Below, in pieces: positions 11,646 through 22,378 of a stretch of 64,000 nt of DNA (position 1 is its first letter; each line of letters begins with the position of its first letter). This DNA comes from Streptomyces sp. NRRL WC-3605 (lineage in GTDB: Bacteria > Actinomycetota > Actinomycetes > Streptomycetales > Streptomycetaceae), in contig NZ_LLZN01000047.1 in the NCBI RefSeq assembly GCF_001509795.1, positions 46,407 through 110,406 on the forward strand. Direction: 5' to 3'. Below the pieces are notes generated by a model. The model made no database searches. It was not told where the DNA came from and saw only the letters and a program-made list of their open reading frames with translations. Made by a program: the position numbers and the translations under genes.

Positions 11646-13853
11646 ATGGAACCGACCGAGAGTGCCGCCCCGCACTCACGGCTGCGCCGGACGGCCGGCG
11701 CATGGCGCGGGTGGGCGGCACGGACCGCGGATCGCCCGGGCGCGGGCACCGGGCGGGAGACCACGGACGGCGGCGCCCGGCGCGACGGCGGGCACGCCGC
11801 GGGGCCGGCCGACCCCGACCAGGAACGGCACGCTTCCTGGCCCGCGTTGCCCGCGTCGGTGGTCGCGGCCGCCGCCTTCGTCCTCGGAGCCGGCTTCTAC
11901 CGGGCGTTCACCGGCGGGCACGCCCTCTTCCCGTCCGGCACCGTGGGCTGGTCCCTGGCCGTGCTGACCGGCATCATCGTCGGCCACCTGGTGGCCCTGG
12001 GCCGCGCCCGCTGGTGGGGCGGCACCGGCTCCGGCGCCGCCCTCACCCTCGCCGTGCTGCTGCTGTACGGCTGGGTGCCGGCCGGCATGGTCAGCCTCAC
12101 GGTCGTCGTCCTGGTCGGTGTCGCCCGCCGGGGCCGCTGGCGCCAGGGCGTGCTGCACGGCGCGGTGGACATCCTCGGCATCGCGTCCGGTGCCCTGGTG
12201 CTGGCCGCGTTCGGCCGGATCCCGAGCGTCGAGAGACCCTGGAGCCCCGACACCTGGACGCTCTACACCGCGCCGGGCGTGGTGCTGGTCGCGGTCGCCT
12301 ACCTCCTCGTCACCCGCGTGCTGCACTGGTATCTGCACGCCCCGCGCGGCGGACTGCCCACCGTCGCCCGCACCGCCCTGGTCAGACAGGGACTGGTCGC
12401 CGTCGCCCTGCTGGGCATCGCCCCGCTGGTGTGCGTGGTGGCCGTCGCCAAGCCGCTGCTGCTGCCGCTGTTCTCCATTCCGCTGATAGCCCTCGACTCC
12501 ACCCTGTGGATGGCCAGGGCCCGGGCGGAGGAGCAGTTGCGCGATCCGCTGACCGGGCTGCCGAACCGGCAGTGGCTGCAGGAGCGGATCTGGACCGCGC
12601 TGGACGACGCCGAACGCATCGGCGCCCGCTCCGCGCTCATGCTGATCGACCTCGACCGGTTCCGGTCGGTGAACGACACCCTGGGGCATCTCGCCGGTGA
12701 CCGGCTGCTGTTGCAGATAGCCGACCGGCTGCGGCTCGCCCTGCCGCGCGGAGCGGAGGCCGCGCGGCTCGGGGGAGACGAGTTCGCCGTCCTGCTCCCC
12801 GTCGCCGACTCCACCACGTCCGCGACCCGCGTCGCCCGCGGCCTCGTCTCGGCGCTCAGCTCACCGCTCGACCTGGACGGCCTCACCCTGGTGCTGGAGG
12901 CCAGCGCGGGCGTCGCCGTCTTCCCGGACCACGCGCTCGACGCCGAGGGGATGCTGCGCCGCGCGGACGTGGCGATGTACCAGGCGAAGAGGGACCGCAC
13001 GGGCGTCGAGGTCTACGAGTCCAAACGGGACTCCAACACCCCGGACCGCCTCGGCCTCCTCGGCGACCTGCGCCGCGCCCTCGACGCGCACGAGGTCGAA
13101 CTGCACTACCAGCCCAAGGTCCGCTTCGACGGACAGGTCGCCGGACTGGAGGCGCTGGTCCGCTGGGTGCACCCCGAGCGCGGGAGGGTGCCGCCCGACG
13201 AGTTCATAGCGATAGCCGAGTCCTCGGGGCTGATGCCGCACCTCACCGAGTACGTGCTGGAGACCGCGCTCGGCCAGGTGGCGCGGTGGCGCTCCCAGGG
13301 CCTGTTCGTGCCGGTCGCCGTCAACGTCTCCCCGCGCGACGTGCACACCCCCGGATTCGCCGGCTCCGTCGCCGCGCGCCTCGCCCGCCACGGCGTCCCG
13401 GCGGGTGCGCTCCAGCTGGAGATCACCGAGCACGTCCTGCTGGAGGACCCGACCCGCGCCGCCGACACCCTCGCCGCCCTCACCGGGCACGGCGTGAAGA
13501 TGTCCCTCGACGACTTCGGCACCGGCTACTCCTCCCTGGTGCATCTGCGGCGGCTGCCGGTCAGCGAGCTGAAGATCGACCGCTCGTTCGTGGCCCGGCT
13601 CGCGGTGGACGCCGAGGACGCGGAGATCGTGCGCTGCACGGTCGACCTGGCGCACTCCCTCGGCCTGCTGGTCGTCGCCGAGGGCGTCGAGGACGACGAG
13701 ACGTGGGAGCGGCTGCGCGATCTGCGCTGCGACGCCGTTCAGGGCTGGCTGGTGGCCGCCGCCATGCCCCCCGAGGAGACGACCGCCTGGCTGCGGGCGC
13801 GCGGCTCGCGCGGCTGGCAGCGCCCGAGGGCGGCGCTCCCGGCCGCCGAGTGA
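11646..13853 (+). CDS. rmdB: Membrane GGDEF-EAL cyclic di-GMP enzyme (RmdB type)
   Basis: A 735-residue protein with a Pro/Arg/Gly-rich cytoplasmic N-terminus, about six to seven transmembrane helices (residues ~65-285), then GGDEF and EAL domains. The diguanylate cyclase signature RLGGDEF is intact (GGDEF at 376-380) but the inhibitory RxxD site is absent. The phosphodiesterase motifs EALVRW (E502) and DDFGTGYSSL (~622) are intact, so hydrolysis of c-di-GMP is expected. Its position directly after ligA matches the S. coelicolor phosphodiesterase RmdB (SCO5495) as I recall it, where RmdA/RmdB influence development. GAGAGG precedes the ATG. The 270-base upstream gap shows no further gene. Confidence 0.85.
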   Translation: MEPTESAAPHSRLRRTAGAWRGWAARTADRPGAGTGRETTDGGARRDGGHAAGPADPDQERHASWPALPASVVAAAAFVLGAGFYRAFTGGHALFPSGTVGWSLAVLTGIIVGHLVALGRARWWGGTGSGAALTLAVLLLYGWVPAGMVSLTVVVLVGVARRGRWRQGVLHGAVDILGIASGALVLAAFGRIPSVERPWSPDTWTLYTAPGVVLVAVAYLLVTRVLHWYLHAPRGGLPTVARTALVRQGLVAVALLGIAPLVCVVAVAKPLLLPLFSIPLIALDSTLWMARARAEEQLRDPLTGLPNRQWLQERIWTALDDAERIGARSALMLIDLDRFRSVNDTLGHLAGDRLLLQIADRLRLALPRGAEAARLGGDEFAVLLPVADSTTSATRVARGLVSALSSPLDLDGLTLVLEASAGVAVFPDHALDAEGMLRRADVAMYQAKRDRTGVEVYESKRDSNTPDRLGLLGDLRRALDAHEVELHYQPKVRFDGQVAGLEALVRWVHPERGRVPPDEFIAIAESSGLMPHLTEYVLETALGQVARWRSQGLFVPVAVNVSPRDVHTPGFAGSVAARLARHGVPAGALQLEITEHVLLEDPTRAADTLAALTGHGVKMSLDDFGTGYSSLVHLRRLPVSELKIDRSFVARLAVDAEDAEIVRCTVDLAHSLGLLVVAEGVEDDETWERLRDLRCDAVQGWLVAAAMPPEETTAWLRARGSRGWQRPRAALPAAE

Positions 13854-13925
13854 CCCGGTGACGCCCTGAGCAGCTCCCGCGGGTGCCGCACGGAAACCGA
13901 TGCACGGGCACGGCCCCCCGACCCA

Positions 13926-13931
13926 TAGGAT
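13926..13931 (+). promoter_or_regulatory. -10 hexamer TAGGAT upstream of gatC, next to mobile element
   Basis: TAGGAT matches the Streptomyces -10 consensus. Transcription from it would begin at about 13938, inside the palindromic element at 13933-14110, so that element would form the gatC 5' leader. Confidence 0.4.
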
Positions 13932-13932
13932 T

Positions 13933-14110
13933 GGGGGCTAGTCGTCACATGCCCGTCTGTCGCGCGACGCCCGGCACGCACGCTCGCCGCGTTGCCGAAT
14001 CGCCCACGTGGCTCCGCCACGAGGGCGCTCCGGCGCCTTGCGATCGCACGCACCGGACGACGCGCGACCCGCCCTTCGGGCGGACGACGGGAATGTGACG
14101 ACTAGCCCCC
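13933..14110. mobile_element. MITE-like palindromic element in CTAG target (IS630/Tc1-type boundaries)
   Basis: The ends are perfect 18-base inverted repeats (13933-13950 and 14093-14110), and near-perfect pairing continues for 7 more bases. Removing 13941-14102 plus one TA restores the palindrome GGGGGCTAGCCCCC, the CTAG target with TA duplication expected of IS630/mariner-type insertion. Inside are further hairpins (CGTGGC/GCCACG, GGCGC/GCGCC, CCGCCC/GGGCGG) and no open frame of note. It shares core words (CTCGCCGCGTTG, CGCCTTGCGA) with the element at 51908-52110. Confidence 0.65.
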
Positions 14111-14146
14111 CGCCAAACCACACACACTCACCCAGAGGATCGCTGC

Positions 14147-14443
14147 ATGCCTGGCATCACGCGCGAGGAGGTCGCCCACCTCGCCCGGCTGGCGCGTCTG
14201 GAGCTGAAGCCCGAAGAGCTCGACCACTTCGCGGGACAGCTGGACGACATCATCGGCGCGGTCGCCCGCGTCAGTGAGGTCGCCGACCAAGACGTACCGC
14301 CGACCTCGCACCCGCTCCCGCTGACGAACGTCATGCGCGAGGACGAGGTCCGTCCCTCGCTCACCCCCGAGCAGGCGCTCTCCGGCGCCCCGGCCCAGGA
14401 GCAGCAGCGTTTCAAGGTGCCGCAGATCCTGGGGGAGGACTAA
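14147..14443 (+). CDS. gatC: Asp-tRNA(Asn)/Glu-tRNA(Gln) amidotransferase subunit C
   Basis: A 98-residue subunit that stabilises GatA and bridges it to GatB in the enzyme converting Glu-tRNA(Gln) and Asp-tRNA(Asn) to the amidated forms. The N-terminal motif [22 protein letters not shown] and the C-terminal [20 protein letters not shown] ... FKVPQIL are diagnostic. AGAGGA precedes the ATG. It is the first gene of gatC-gatA-small gene-gatB, with 5 bases to gatA. Its promoter region contains the palindromic element. Confidence 0.95.
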   Translation: MPGITREEVAHLARLARLELKPEELDHFAGQLDDIIGAVARVSEVADQDVPPTSHPLPLTNVMREDEVRPSLTPEQALSGAPAQEQQRFKVPQILGED

Positions 14444-14448
14444 CCGCC

Positions 14449-15947
<1,499 letters not shown>

Positions 15948-15951
<4 letters not shown>

Positions 15952-16190
15952 GCAAGGCAATGTCGAAGGCCAAGGGCTTCAAGAAGTCGAAGTCCGGTCT
16001 GTACCTGTCCATGGCCACCACCGCGTTCGGTGCGGTCAACGTCGTCAAGCAGGCCAAGAAGGCCCGCGGGGAGAGCGACACGCTGCGTCTGATCGACGCC
16101 GCCGTCTCCGCCACCGCGATCGTCACCGGCCTCGCCATCCTCTACCGCGAGCTGAAGCGGCTGGGCGACGACGACGTCCTGCTGGGCTGA
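15948..16190 (+). CDS. Small conserved membrane protein in the gat operon (80 aa)
   Basis: An 80-residue protein with a Lys/Ser-rich N-terminus ([21 protein letters not shown]), a moderately hydrophobic stretch at about residues 20-33 and a clearer membrane segment at about 50-66 ([16 protein letters not shown]), ending in a charged tail ([14 protein letters not shown]). Its GTG overlaps the gatA stop by four bases and gatB starts 15 bases after it, so it is embedded in the operon and translationally coupled. I recognise no named family. The basic N-terminus plus membrane span could tether or modulate GatCAB or tRNA, but this is only inference from position. Confidence 0.75.
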
Positions 16191-16205
16191 GAGGGAAGTT
16201 TCACC

Positions 16206-17720
16206 GTGACCACCACGACCGACCTGGTGTCGTACGAGGACGCACTCGCGTCGTACGACCCCGTCATGGGCCTCGAGGTCCATGTCGAACTCGGCACCAA
16301 GACCAAGATGTTCTGCGGTTGCTCGACCGCGCTCGGCCAGGACGCCAACACGCAGACCTGCCCGGTCTGCCTCGGCCTGCCGGGCGCGCTCCCGGTCGTC
16401 AACGCGACCGGTGTCGAGTCCGCCATCAAGATCGGCCTCGCGCTGAACTGCGAGATCGCCGAATGGTGCCGTTTCGCCCGGAAGAACTACTTCTATCCGG
16501 ACATGCCGAAGAACTTCCAGACCTCTCAGTACGACGAGCCGATCGCCTTCAACGGCTACCTCGACGTGCAGCTGGAGGACGGGGAGACCTTCCGCGTCGA
16601 GATCGAGCGCGCCCACATGGAGGAGGACACCGGCAAGTCGACGCACGTCGGCGGCGCCACCGGCCGTATCCACGGCGCGTCCCACTCCCTGCTGGACTAC
16701 AACCGCGCCGGCATCCCGCTCATCGAGATCGTCACCAAGCCGATCGAGGGCGCCGGCGAGCGCGCCCCCGAGGTCGCCAAGGCGTACGTGCGTGAGCTGC
16801 GCGAGGTCATCAGGGCGCTCGGCGTCTCCGAGGCCCGTATGGAGATGGGCCAGATGCGCTGCGACGTGAACCTGTCGCTGCGCCCGCACGGCACCGAGAA
16901 GTTCGGCACCCGCTCGGAGACGAAGAACGTCAACTCGCTGCGGTCCGTGGAGCGCGCGGCCCGTTTCGAGATCCAGCGGCACGCGGCCGTGCTGTCGTCC
17001 GGCGGCACGATCGTGCAGGAGACCCGGCACTTCCACGAGGACACGGGGTCGACGACCTCGGGCCGCGTGAAGGAGGAGGCCGAGGACTACCGGTACTTCC
17101 CCGAGCCGGACCTGGTGCCGGTCGCCCCCTCGCGCGAGTGGGTCGAGAAGATCCGGGCGGCCCTGCCCGAACTCCCGCTGGCCCGCCGCACCCGGCTGCT
17201 GGCCGAGTGGGGCGTCTCCGCCACCGACATGCAGGCGATCCTCAACGCCGGCGCGCTGGACCTGATCGTCGCCACGATCGACGCCGGTGCCGACGCGGCC
17301 TCCGCCCGCAAGTGGTGGATGGGCGAGCTGGCCCGCAGCGCCAACGAGTCCGGCAAGGCGCTCGACGAGCTCTCCATCACCCCCGAGCAGGTCGCCCGGG
17401 TCACCGAGCTCGTCGCCAAGGGCGACCTGAACGACAAGCTCGCGCGTCAGGTCATCGAGGGCGTCCTCGCGGGCGAGGGCACCCCGGACGAGGTCGTCGA
17501 CAAGCGCGGTCTGAAGGTCGTCTCCGACGAGGGCGCCCTGACGACCGCCGTCGAGGAGGCCATCGCCGGCAACCCGGGCATCGCGGACAAGATCCGCGGT
17601 GGCAAGGTCGCCGCCGCCGGCGCCCTGGTCGGCGCGGTCATGAAGGCCACCCGCGGTCAGGCCGACGCGGCCCGCGTCAAGGAGCTGATCCTGGAGAAGC
17701 TGGGCGTCACCGAGGGCTGA
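16206..17720 (+). CDS. gatB: Asp/Glu-tRNA amidotransferase subunit B
   Basis: A 504-residue subunit that binds the misacylated tRNA, phosphorylates it and transfers ammonia. It shows the opening [21 protein letters not shown], the zinc cysteines in [30 protein letters not shown], the kinase/transferase region ([38 protein letters not shown]), and the C-terminal helical YqeY-like tail domain (about residues 350-500). The GTG at 16206 is preceded by GAGAGGGA. It ends the operon, followed by a strong terminator hairpin. Confidence 0.96.
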   Translation: MTTTTDLVSYEDALASYDPVMGLEVHVELGTKTKMFCGCSTALGQDANTQTCPVCLGLPGALPVVNATGVESAIKIGLALNCEIAEWCRFARKNYFYPDMPKNFQTSQYDEPIAFNGYLDVQLEDGETFRVEIERAHMEEDTGKSTHVGGATGRIHGASHSLLDYNRAGIPLIEIVTKPIEGAGERAPEVAKAYVRELREVIRALGVSEARMEMGQMRCDVNLSLRPHGTEKFGTRSETKNVNSLRSVERAARFEIQRHAAVLSSGGTIVQETRHFHEDTGSTTSGRVKEEAEDYRYFPEPDLVPVAPSREWVEKIRAALPELPLARRTRLLAEWGVSATDMQAILNAGALDLIVATIDAGADAASARKWWMGELARSANESGKALDELSITPEQVARVTELVAKGDLNDKLARQVIEGVLAGEGTPDEVVDKRGLKVVSDEGALTTAVEEAIAGNPGIADKIRGGKVAAAGALVGAVMKATRGQADAARVKELILEKLGVTEG

Positions 17721-17739
17721 GCCCGCGGCAGGACACCCC

Positions 17740-17774
17740 GAGGGGGACGCACCGGCATCCGGTGCGTCCCCCTC
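17740..17774. terminator. Bidirectional terminator between gatB and methyltransferase gene
   Basis: A perfect 16-base stem (17740-17755 with 17759-17774) and 3-base loop lie between convergent genes. Confidence 0.85.
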
Positions 17775-17778
17775 GTCG

Positions 17779-18567
17779 TCACAGGCGGCGCCCCACCACA
17801 CGGACGAAGCCCAGCGTGCGCCCTTCGTCCCGGCGCACCATCTCGGCGACCTGGCGGGCCATCGTGCGGTGGAACTCCTCGGGGCTCTCCTCGGCAACCA
17901 CCTCGCACCACAGCAGCCAGTCCCGCCAGCCGTCGTCCAGCCAGTCGGCGGCCTCGACCTCCACGGCACCGCTGCGGGTCCAGTGGCGCCGCCACCAGGC
18001 CGCGCTGTGGAAGCACCAGTACGCGGGCTCCCAGTACGGCCGCAGGTGCTCCGGCGGCTCCACGCCGTCCAGCTCCTCGCGCAGCGCGGGGACGACGACG
18101 CCGATCCGTCCGCCGGGACGCAGCAGCCGGGTCAGGGTGGGCAGGTAGAGATCGTCGGTGCCGAAGTACTGGTAGGCGTCGACGCTCACGATCGTGTCGA
18201 AGCAGCCGTCGGCGAACGGCAGGTCGTGCGCCTCGGCCTTGACGGGCAGCACCCGGTCGGCGAAACCGGCCTCGGCGACGCGGCGCGCGTTGTCGCCGGG
18301 CTCGATCCACAAGTCGGCGGCGGTGACCTGAGCGCCGTACTCCCTGGCCAGGAAGACGGAGGTCATGGCCCGGCCGCAGCCCAGGTCGAGGACGCGGGCG
18401 TCCGGGCGCAGGGCGTCCAGGCCGAGGGCGGGCGCCAGCCACTCCAGCAGCCAGAGGGCGTTCGGCCCCATCTGGTTGTCGACGACCCAGCGGGGGTCGT
18501 AGTGGTTCGCGCGGGTGTAGCGGGGGTGGGTCAACCGTTCGGTGAGGTGCTCGCTCGAGGGGTCCAT
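17779..18567 (-). CDS. SAM-dependent methyltransferase
   Basis: A 262-residue class I methyltransferase. Motif I is VLDLGCGRAMTSVFLAREYG, followed by the acidic residue in VTAADLWIEPGDNARR, motif II/post-I DTIVSVDAYQYFG, and LLRPGGRIGVVVP. The start at 18567 (MDPSSEHLTERLTHPRY) is chosen because AGGAA lies just upstream and the further N-terminal extension to 18762 lacks coding character. The N-terminal NHYDPRWVVDNQMGPNALWLLEWLAP pattern is found in a Streptomyces group related to small-molecule methyltransferases. Substrate unknown. Confidence 0.82.
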   Translation of the reverse strand: MDPSSEHLTERLTHPRYTRANHYDPRWVVDNQMGPNALWLLEWLAPALGLDALRPDARVLDLGCGRAMTSVFLAREYGAQVTAADLWIEPGDNARRVAEAGFADRVLPVKAEAHDLPFADGCFDTIVSVDAYQYFGTDDLYLPTLTRLLRPGGRIGVVVPALREELDGVEPPEHLRPYWEPAYWCFHSAAWWRRHWTRSGAVEVEAADWLDDGWRDWLLWCEVVAEESPEEFHRTMARQVAEMVRRDEGRTLGFVRVVGRRL

Positions 18568-18820
18568 GTATTCCTGTCCAGAGAAGTTCCCGGTGTGCCA
18601 GGGCGATTCTGTGAGAGGCACCACCTGCGACGACACAATCGCCGTTACTGTGCTGTGACCTTCCTCCCATTGCTGTGAACAACCCCACGATCGCGGCAAA
18701 CGATCATTTTCAACTGCAAGAGTTGCTTCACATCGCTCATGCGTTCTTTGCGGGCTGTTCACTCCATGAACGACTGTTCCCGGTCAAAGATCCACACATC
18801 GTCCCCCTGGGAGCACGTCC
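18568..18820. other. Divergent intergenic region, no gene seen
   Basis: This 253-base, relatively AT-rich gap separates the methyltransferase and the MMPL exporter genes. It contains a short inverted repeat CAACT-GCAAG-AGTTG (18713-18727) and several TGTTC/GAAC words around 18768-18782, candidates for a regulator site. No convincing -35/-10 pair or open frame was found. Confidence 0.4.
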
Positions 18821-21049
18821 GTGGCAGCTCTTGCACGCTGGTGTGTCCAACGCCGCCTCGTCACCGTACTGCTCTGGCTTCTCGCCTTCGGCGGGGTGAC
18901 CGCGGCCGCCGCCGTCACGGGCTCCGCGTACTCCAACGACTACGAGGTCCCCGGCACCGAGTCGGGCCGCGCCACCCAGCTGCTGCAGGAGGGCTTCCCC
19001 GGCCTCGGCGGCGACACCGACAGCATCGTCTGGCACACCACGTCCGGCACCGTCCGCGCCGGCGCCGTCGAACAGACCATGACCCGCACCCTGGACGACA
19101 TCGCGCACCTGCCCGGCGTCGCGTCCGTGGACGGCCCCTACGGCAAGCAGGGCGCCGCCCGGATCAGCGAGGACGGGCACACCGCCTACGCCACCGTCAC
19201 CTTCGACGACGGCGCCGAACACCTCGACGCGGGCGAGGCCCGCGCCGTCGTGGACACCGCGAAGGCCGCGGAGACCGACGGACTCCAGGTCGAACTCGGC
19301 GGGTCCGCCGTCGCCCTCACCGAGTCACCGGGCGGGCACACCGCCGAGATCGTCGGCGTGGCCGTCGCCGCCGTCGTGCTCTTCCTCGCCTTCGGCTCGC
19401 TCGCCGCCTCGCTGCTGCCCATCGCCACCGCCCTGGTGAGCGTCGGCACCGCCTACGCGGGGATCGCCCTCCTCGGGCACGCCATGACGGTCGCCGACTT
19501 CGCCCCCATGCTCGGCATGCTCGTCGGGCTCGGCGTCGGCATCGACTACGCCCTGTTCATCGTCACCAGACACCGCCGCGGCCTCAAACGCGGCCTGCCC
19601 GTGACCGAGTCGATCACCAACGCGGTGGCCACCACCGGGCGCGCGGTGGTGTTCGCGGGTGCCACGGTGTGCATAGCCCTGCTCGGCATGCTGATCCTGC
19701 GGCTGAGCTTCCTCAACGGCGTGGCGATCGCCGCCTCCCTGACCGTCGTCCTCACCGTCGCGGCCTCCGTGACCCTGCTGCCCGCGCTGCTGTCCCTCAT
19801 CGGCATGCGCGCCCTCAGCCGCCGCGAGCGGCGCCGGCTGGCCGAGCACGGCCCCCAGCCCGAACTGCCCACCGGGCTCGCCGCCCGCTGGTCCGCCTTC
19901 GTGGAACGCCACCCCAAGGCGCTCGGCGCGCTCGCCCTCGCCGTCATCGCCGTCCTCGCCCTGCCCACCCTGGGGCTGCGCCTCGGCACCTCCGACCAGG
20001 GCAACAACCCGGCCGGCTCCACCACCCGCCAGGCCTACGACCTCCTCGCCGACGGCTTCGGACCCGGCGTCAACGGGCCGCTCACCCTCGTCACCGAGGT
20101 CGGCGGCGCCGAGGACAAGCTCGCCCTGGACAACCTCGACGCCACCCTGCGCGCCACCGAGGGCGTCGCCGCGGTGACCCCGGTGACGTACAACGCGCGC
20201 AGCGACACCGCCTATCTCACCGTGGTCCCCGAGTCGTCGCCGCAGTCCCACCGCACCAGCGACCTCGTGGACAGGCTGCGCGACGACGTCCTGCCACGCG
20301 CCGAGACCGGCACCTCCCTGGACGTGCAGGTCGGCGGGATGACGGCCGGTTACGACGACTTCGCCGACGTGATCGTCGGCAAGCTCCCCCTCTTCGTCGG
20401 CGCCGTCATCGGCCTCGGCTGTCTGCTGCTCCTGTTCGCCTTCCGGTCCGTCGGCATCCCGCTGAAGGCCGCCGTGATGAACGTGGCCGCCGTGGCCGCC
20501 GCCTTCGGTGTCGTCGTCACCGTGTTCCAGTGGGGCTGGGGGAGCGAGCTGCTGGGACTGGGCCGGGCCGGGCCGATCGAGCCCTTCCTCCCCGTGATCA
20601 TGGTGTCCGTGCTCTTCGGGCTCTCCATGGACTACCAGGTCTTCCTGGTCAGCCGGATGTACGAGGAGTGGCTGGAGACCGGCGACAACCGGCGGGCCGT
20701 CCGCGTGGGCCTCGCCGAGACCAGCCGGGTGATCAACTCCGCCGCGGTCATCATGATCTCCGTGTTCCTCGCCTTCGTCCTCAGCGGCGACCGCGTGATC
20801 GCCATGTTCGGCATCGCCCTGGCGGCCGCCGTCGCCCTGGACGCGTTCGTGCTGCGCACCCTCCTCGTCCCCGCCCTCATGCACCTCCTCGGCGGCGCCA
20901 ACTGGTGGCTGCCGCGCTGGCTCGACCGGCGCATGCCCCGCATCAGCATCGAGCCGCCCGAGTGCCGGGCCGCCCATGAGAGGCTCACCGACGTCGTGGC
21001 GGAACTCGAGAAGGAGCAGAGGGACGATGTACGCGATATCCCTGGGTGA
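18821..21049 (+). CDS. MMPL/RND-family membrane transporter
   Basis: A 742-residue inner-membrane exporter with two halves. The N-terminal half has one membrane span (residues ~12-32), a periplasmic-type domain with YEVPGTESGRATQLLQEGFPG, and five spans with LVGLGVGIDYALFIVTRHRRGLKRG. The second half repeats this with a matching VSVLFGLSMDYQVFLVSRMYEEW motif. The Gly-Asp-Tyr/Met-Asp-Tyr sequences are the proton-relay motifs of actinobacterial MMPL transporters, which export lipids or lipophilic compounds. It starts with GTG and lacks a regulator gene next to it. The GNAT gene overlaps its end by 23 bases. Confidence 0.88.
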   Translation: MAALARWCVQRRLVTVLLWLLAFGGVTAAAAVTGSAYSNDYEVPGTESGRATQLLQEGFPGLGGDTDSIVWHTTSGTVRAGAVEQTMTRTLDDIAHLPGVASVDGPYGKQGAARISEDGHTAYATVTFDDGAEHLDAGEARAVVDTAKAAETDGLQVELGGSAVALTESPGGHTAEIVGVAVAAVVLFLAFGSLAASLLPIATALVSVGTAYAGIALLGHAMTVADFAPMLGMLVGLGVGIDYALFIVTRHRRGLKRGLPVTESITNAVATTGRAVVFAGATVCIALLGMLILRLSFLNGVAIAASLTVVLTVAASVTLLPALLSLIGMRALSRRERRRLAEHGPQPELPTGLAARWSAFVERHPKALGALALAVIAVLALPTLGLRLGTSDQGNNPAGSTTRQAYDLLADGFGPGVNGPLTLVTEVGGAEDKLALDNLDATLRATEGVAAVTPVTYNARSDTAYLTVVPESSPQSHRTSDLVDRLRDDVLPRAETGTSLDVQVGGMTAGYDDFADVIVGKLPLFVGAVIGLGCLLLLFAFRSVGIPLKAAVMNVAAVAAAFGVVVTVFQWGWGSELLGLGRAGPIEPFLPVIMVSVLFGLSMDYQVFLVSRMYEEWLETGDNRRAVRVGLAETSRVINSAAVIMISVFLAFVLSGDRVIAMFGIALAAAVALDAFVLRTLLVPALMHLLGGANWWLPRWLDRRMPRISIEPPECRAAHERLTDVVAELEKEQRDDVRDIPG

Positions 21050-21602
21050 CGACGGAGCCGAGCTGAGGCCGCTGGAACCGTGGCACGCCGACGAGTTCCT
21101 GGCCCACCTGGAGCGCGGCCGGGAGTTCATCGGACGGTTCATCCCGTTCGGCTCGACCGCCACCGACCCGGCGTCCGCCCGCGCGACGCTCCAGCGGTAC
21201 GCCGACCTGCGCGCCGCGGACAGTGCCTCGTACCACGGCATCTGGCTGGACGGGAAGCTCGTCGGCGGTGTCCTCACGCTGCACTTCGACGCCGCGGCCG
21301 GCACCTGCGAGGTCGGGTGCTGGCTGGAGCCCGCCGCGACCGGGCGCGGCCTCGTCACCCGCGCCATGCGGGTGCTCATCGACTGGGCCGTCGAGGAACG
21401 CGGCATCCACCGCGTCGAATGGGTCGCCGCCGCCGGCAACACCGCCAGCCTGGACGTCGCCCGCCGCCTCGGCATGACCCGGGACGGCGTCCGCCGTGAG
21501 GCCCACCTCTATGGTGGGATGCGCCACGACCTGGAGATCTGGTCGATCCTCGCCCCGGAGTGGCGCGAAGCACGCGTGCGTACCGCGCACAGCGATCATT
21601 AA
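21027..21602 (+). CDS. GNAT family N-acetyltransferase (RimJ/RimL-like)
   Basis: A 191-residue acetyltransferase using acetyl-CoA on an amine or protein N-terminus. It shows LRPLEPWHADEFLAHLERGREFIGRFIPFG, the acetyl-CoA loop region CEVGCWLEPAATGRGLVTRAMRVLIDWA (R-G-L-V replaces the usual Q/RxxGxG/A pattern slightly), and GIHRVEWVAAAGNTASLDVARRLGMTRDGVRRE near the C-terminus, as in ribosomal-protein acetyltransferases. The ATG at 21027, preceded by AGAGGG, lies inside the end of the MMPL gene, so the two are translationally coupled. Confidence 0.88.
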   Translation: MYAISLGDDGAELRPLEPWHADEFLAHLERGREFIGRFIPFGSTATDPASARATLQRYADLRAADSASYHGIWLDGKLVGGVLTLHFDAAAGTCEVGCWLEPAATGRGLVTRAMRVLIDWAVEERGIHRVEWVAAAGNTASLDVARRLGMTRDGVRREAHLYGGMRHDLEIWSILAPEWREARVRTAHSDH

Positions 21603-21624
21603 GACACCTCTCAGGAAGCGTCCG

Positions 21625-21630
21625 TACGGT
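21625..21630 (+). promoter_or_regulatory. -10 hexamer TACGGT, probable leaderless start
   Basis: TACGGT lies 7 bases upstream of the ATG at 21638 with no ribosome binding site. Confidence 0.4.
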
Positions 21631-21637
21631 GCCAGAC

Positions 21638-22180
21638 ATGGGAACGAAGACAGTGGACGAGACCGTGGCCGCGGCCAAGACCGACGACGAGACCGTGGAC
21701 GCCACCGAGGCGGCCGAGGCCCAGGCCGACGCCGTCGCCGGTGACGAGCCCGAGGAGGTGGCCGCCGAGGCGACGGAAGCGGCGCCCTCCTTCGTCGGCC
21801 AGGGCGCCGCCGCGGTGGTCTCCGCCGCGCTCGGCCTCGTGTCCCTGACCGGCGGCTGGATCGGCACGGTCGCCGCCGCCCGCGAGACGCTCATCGGCCA
21901 GCTGGAGACGTCGTCCCAGGCGAACGTGGCCACGCAGATCAAGGCGGTCTACGGGAACGCCTGGCAGACCTCCGCGCTGGTGGCCGGCCTGTTCGCGGTG
22001 GTCGCACTGGTCGTCGGCGTCGTGGTGCTCGCCCGGCCCGCGTTCGGGGCCCCCGGCCGGCCGCAGCCCGCCTGGATCAAGTCGGTCGCCTGGGGCGGTG
22101 TCGCCCTCGGCGTGATCGGCCTGCTCCTGGCCGTCCTCAAGTACACCGACGCGCTGCTCGGCCTGCCCTCGGCGGGCTGA
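21638..22180 (+). CDS. Membrane protein with acidic N-terminus (unknown function)
   Basis: A 180-residue protein with about 55 Ala/Glu/Asp/Thr-rich cytoplasmic residues, then hydrophobic segments at about 58-78, 112-134 and 148-170. The middle soluble stretch (ETLIGQLETSSQANVATQIKAVYGNAW) lies between the first two spans. I recognise no domain. A TACGGT hexamer 7 bases before the ATG and the lack of a ribosome binding site suggest a leaderless message. It is followed by a long terminator hairpin, so it is probably monocistronic. Confidence 0.7.
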   Translation: MGTKTVDETVAAAKTDDETVDATEAAEAQADAVAGDEPEEVAAEATEAAPSFVGQGAAAVVSAALGLVSLTGGWIGTVAAARETLIGQLETSSQANVATQIKAVYGNAWQTSALVAGLFAVVALVVGVVVLARPAFGAPGRPQPAWIKSVAWGGVALGVIGLLLAVLKYTDALLGLPSAG

Positions 22181-22193
22181 GTCACCGCGGATC

Positions 22194-22248
22194 GAAGGGG
22201 CCTCAGGGGCCGCCGTAAGCACCTTAGACGGCGCCCTGAGGCCCCTTC
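22194..22248. terminator. Terminator hairpin
   Basis: GAAGGGGCCTCAGGG (22194-22208) pairs with 22234-22248 over 15 bases, just after the membrane protein gene. Confidence 0.8.
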
Positions 22249-22378
22249 GCCATGTCTAAGGCACCCGCAGGCCCGGCAAGATGCGGAACTCTCCCGATGT
22301 GGCGGACCCCCCTGGGAGACGAAGGTGGAGACATCGCAGAAAGCGATGACAGCCGGGATCCACCAGGGGGAGACCACC

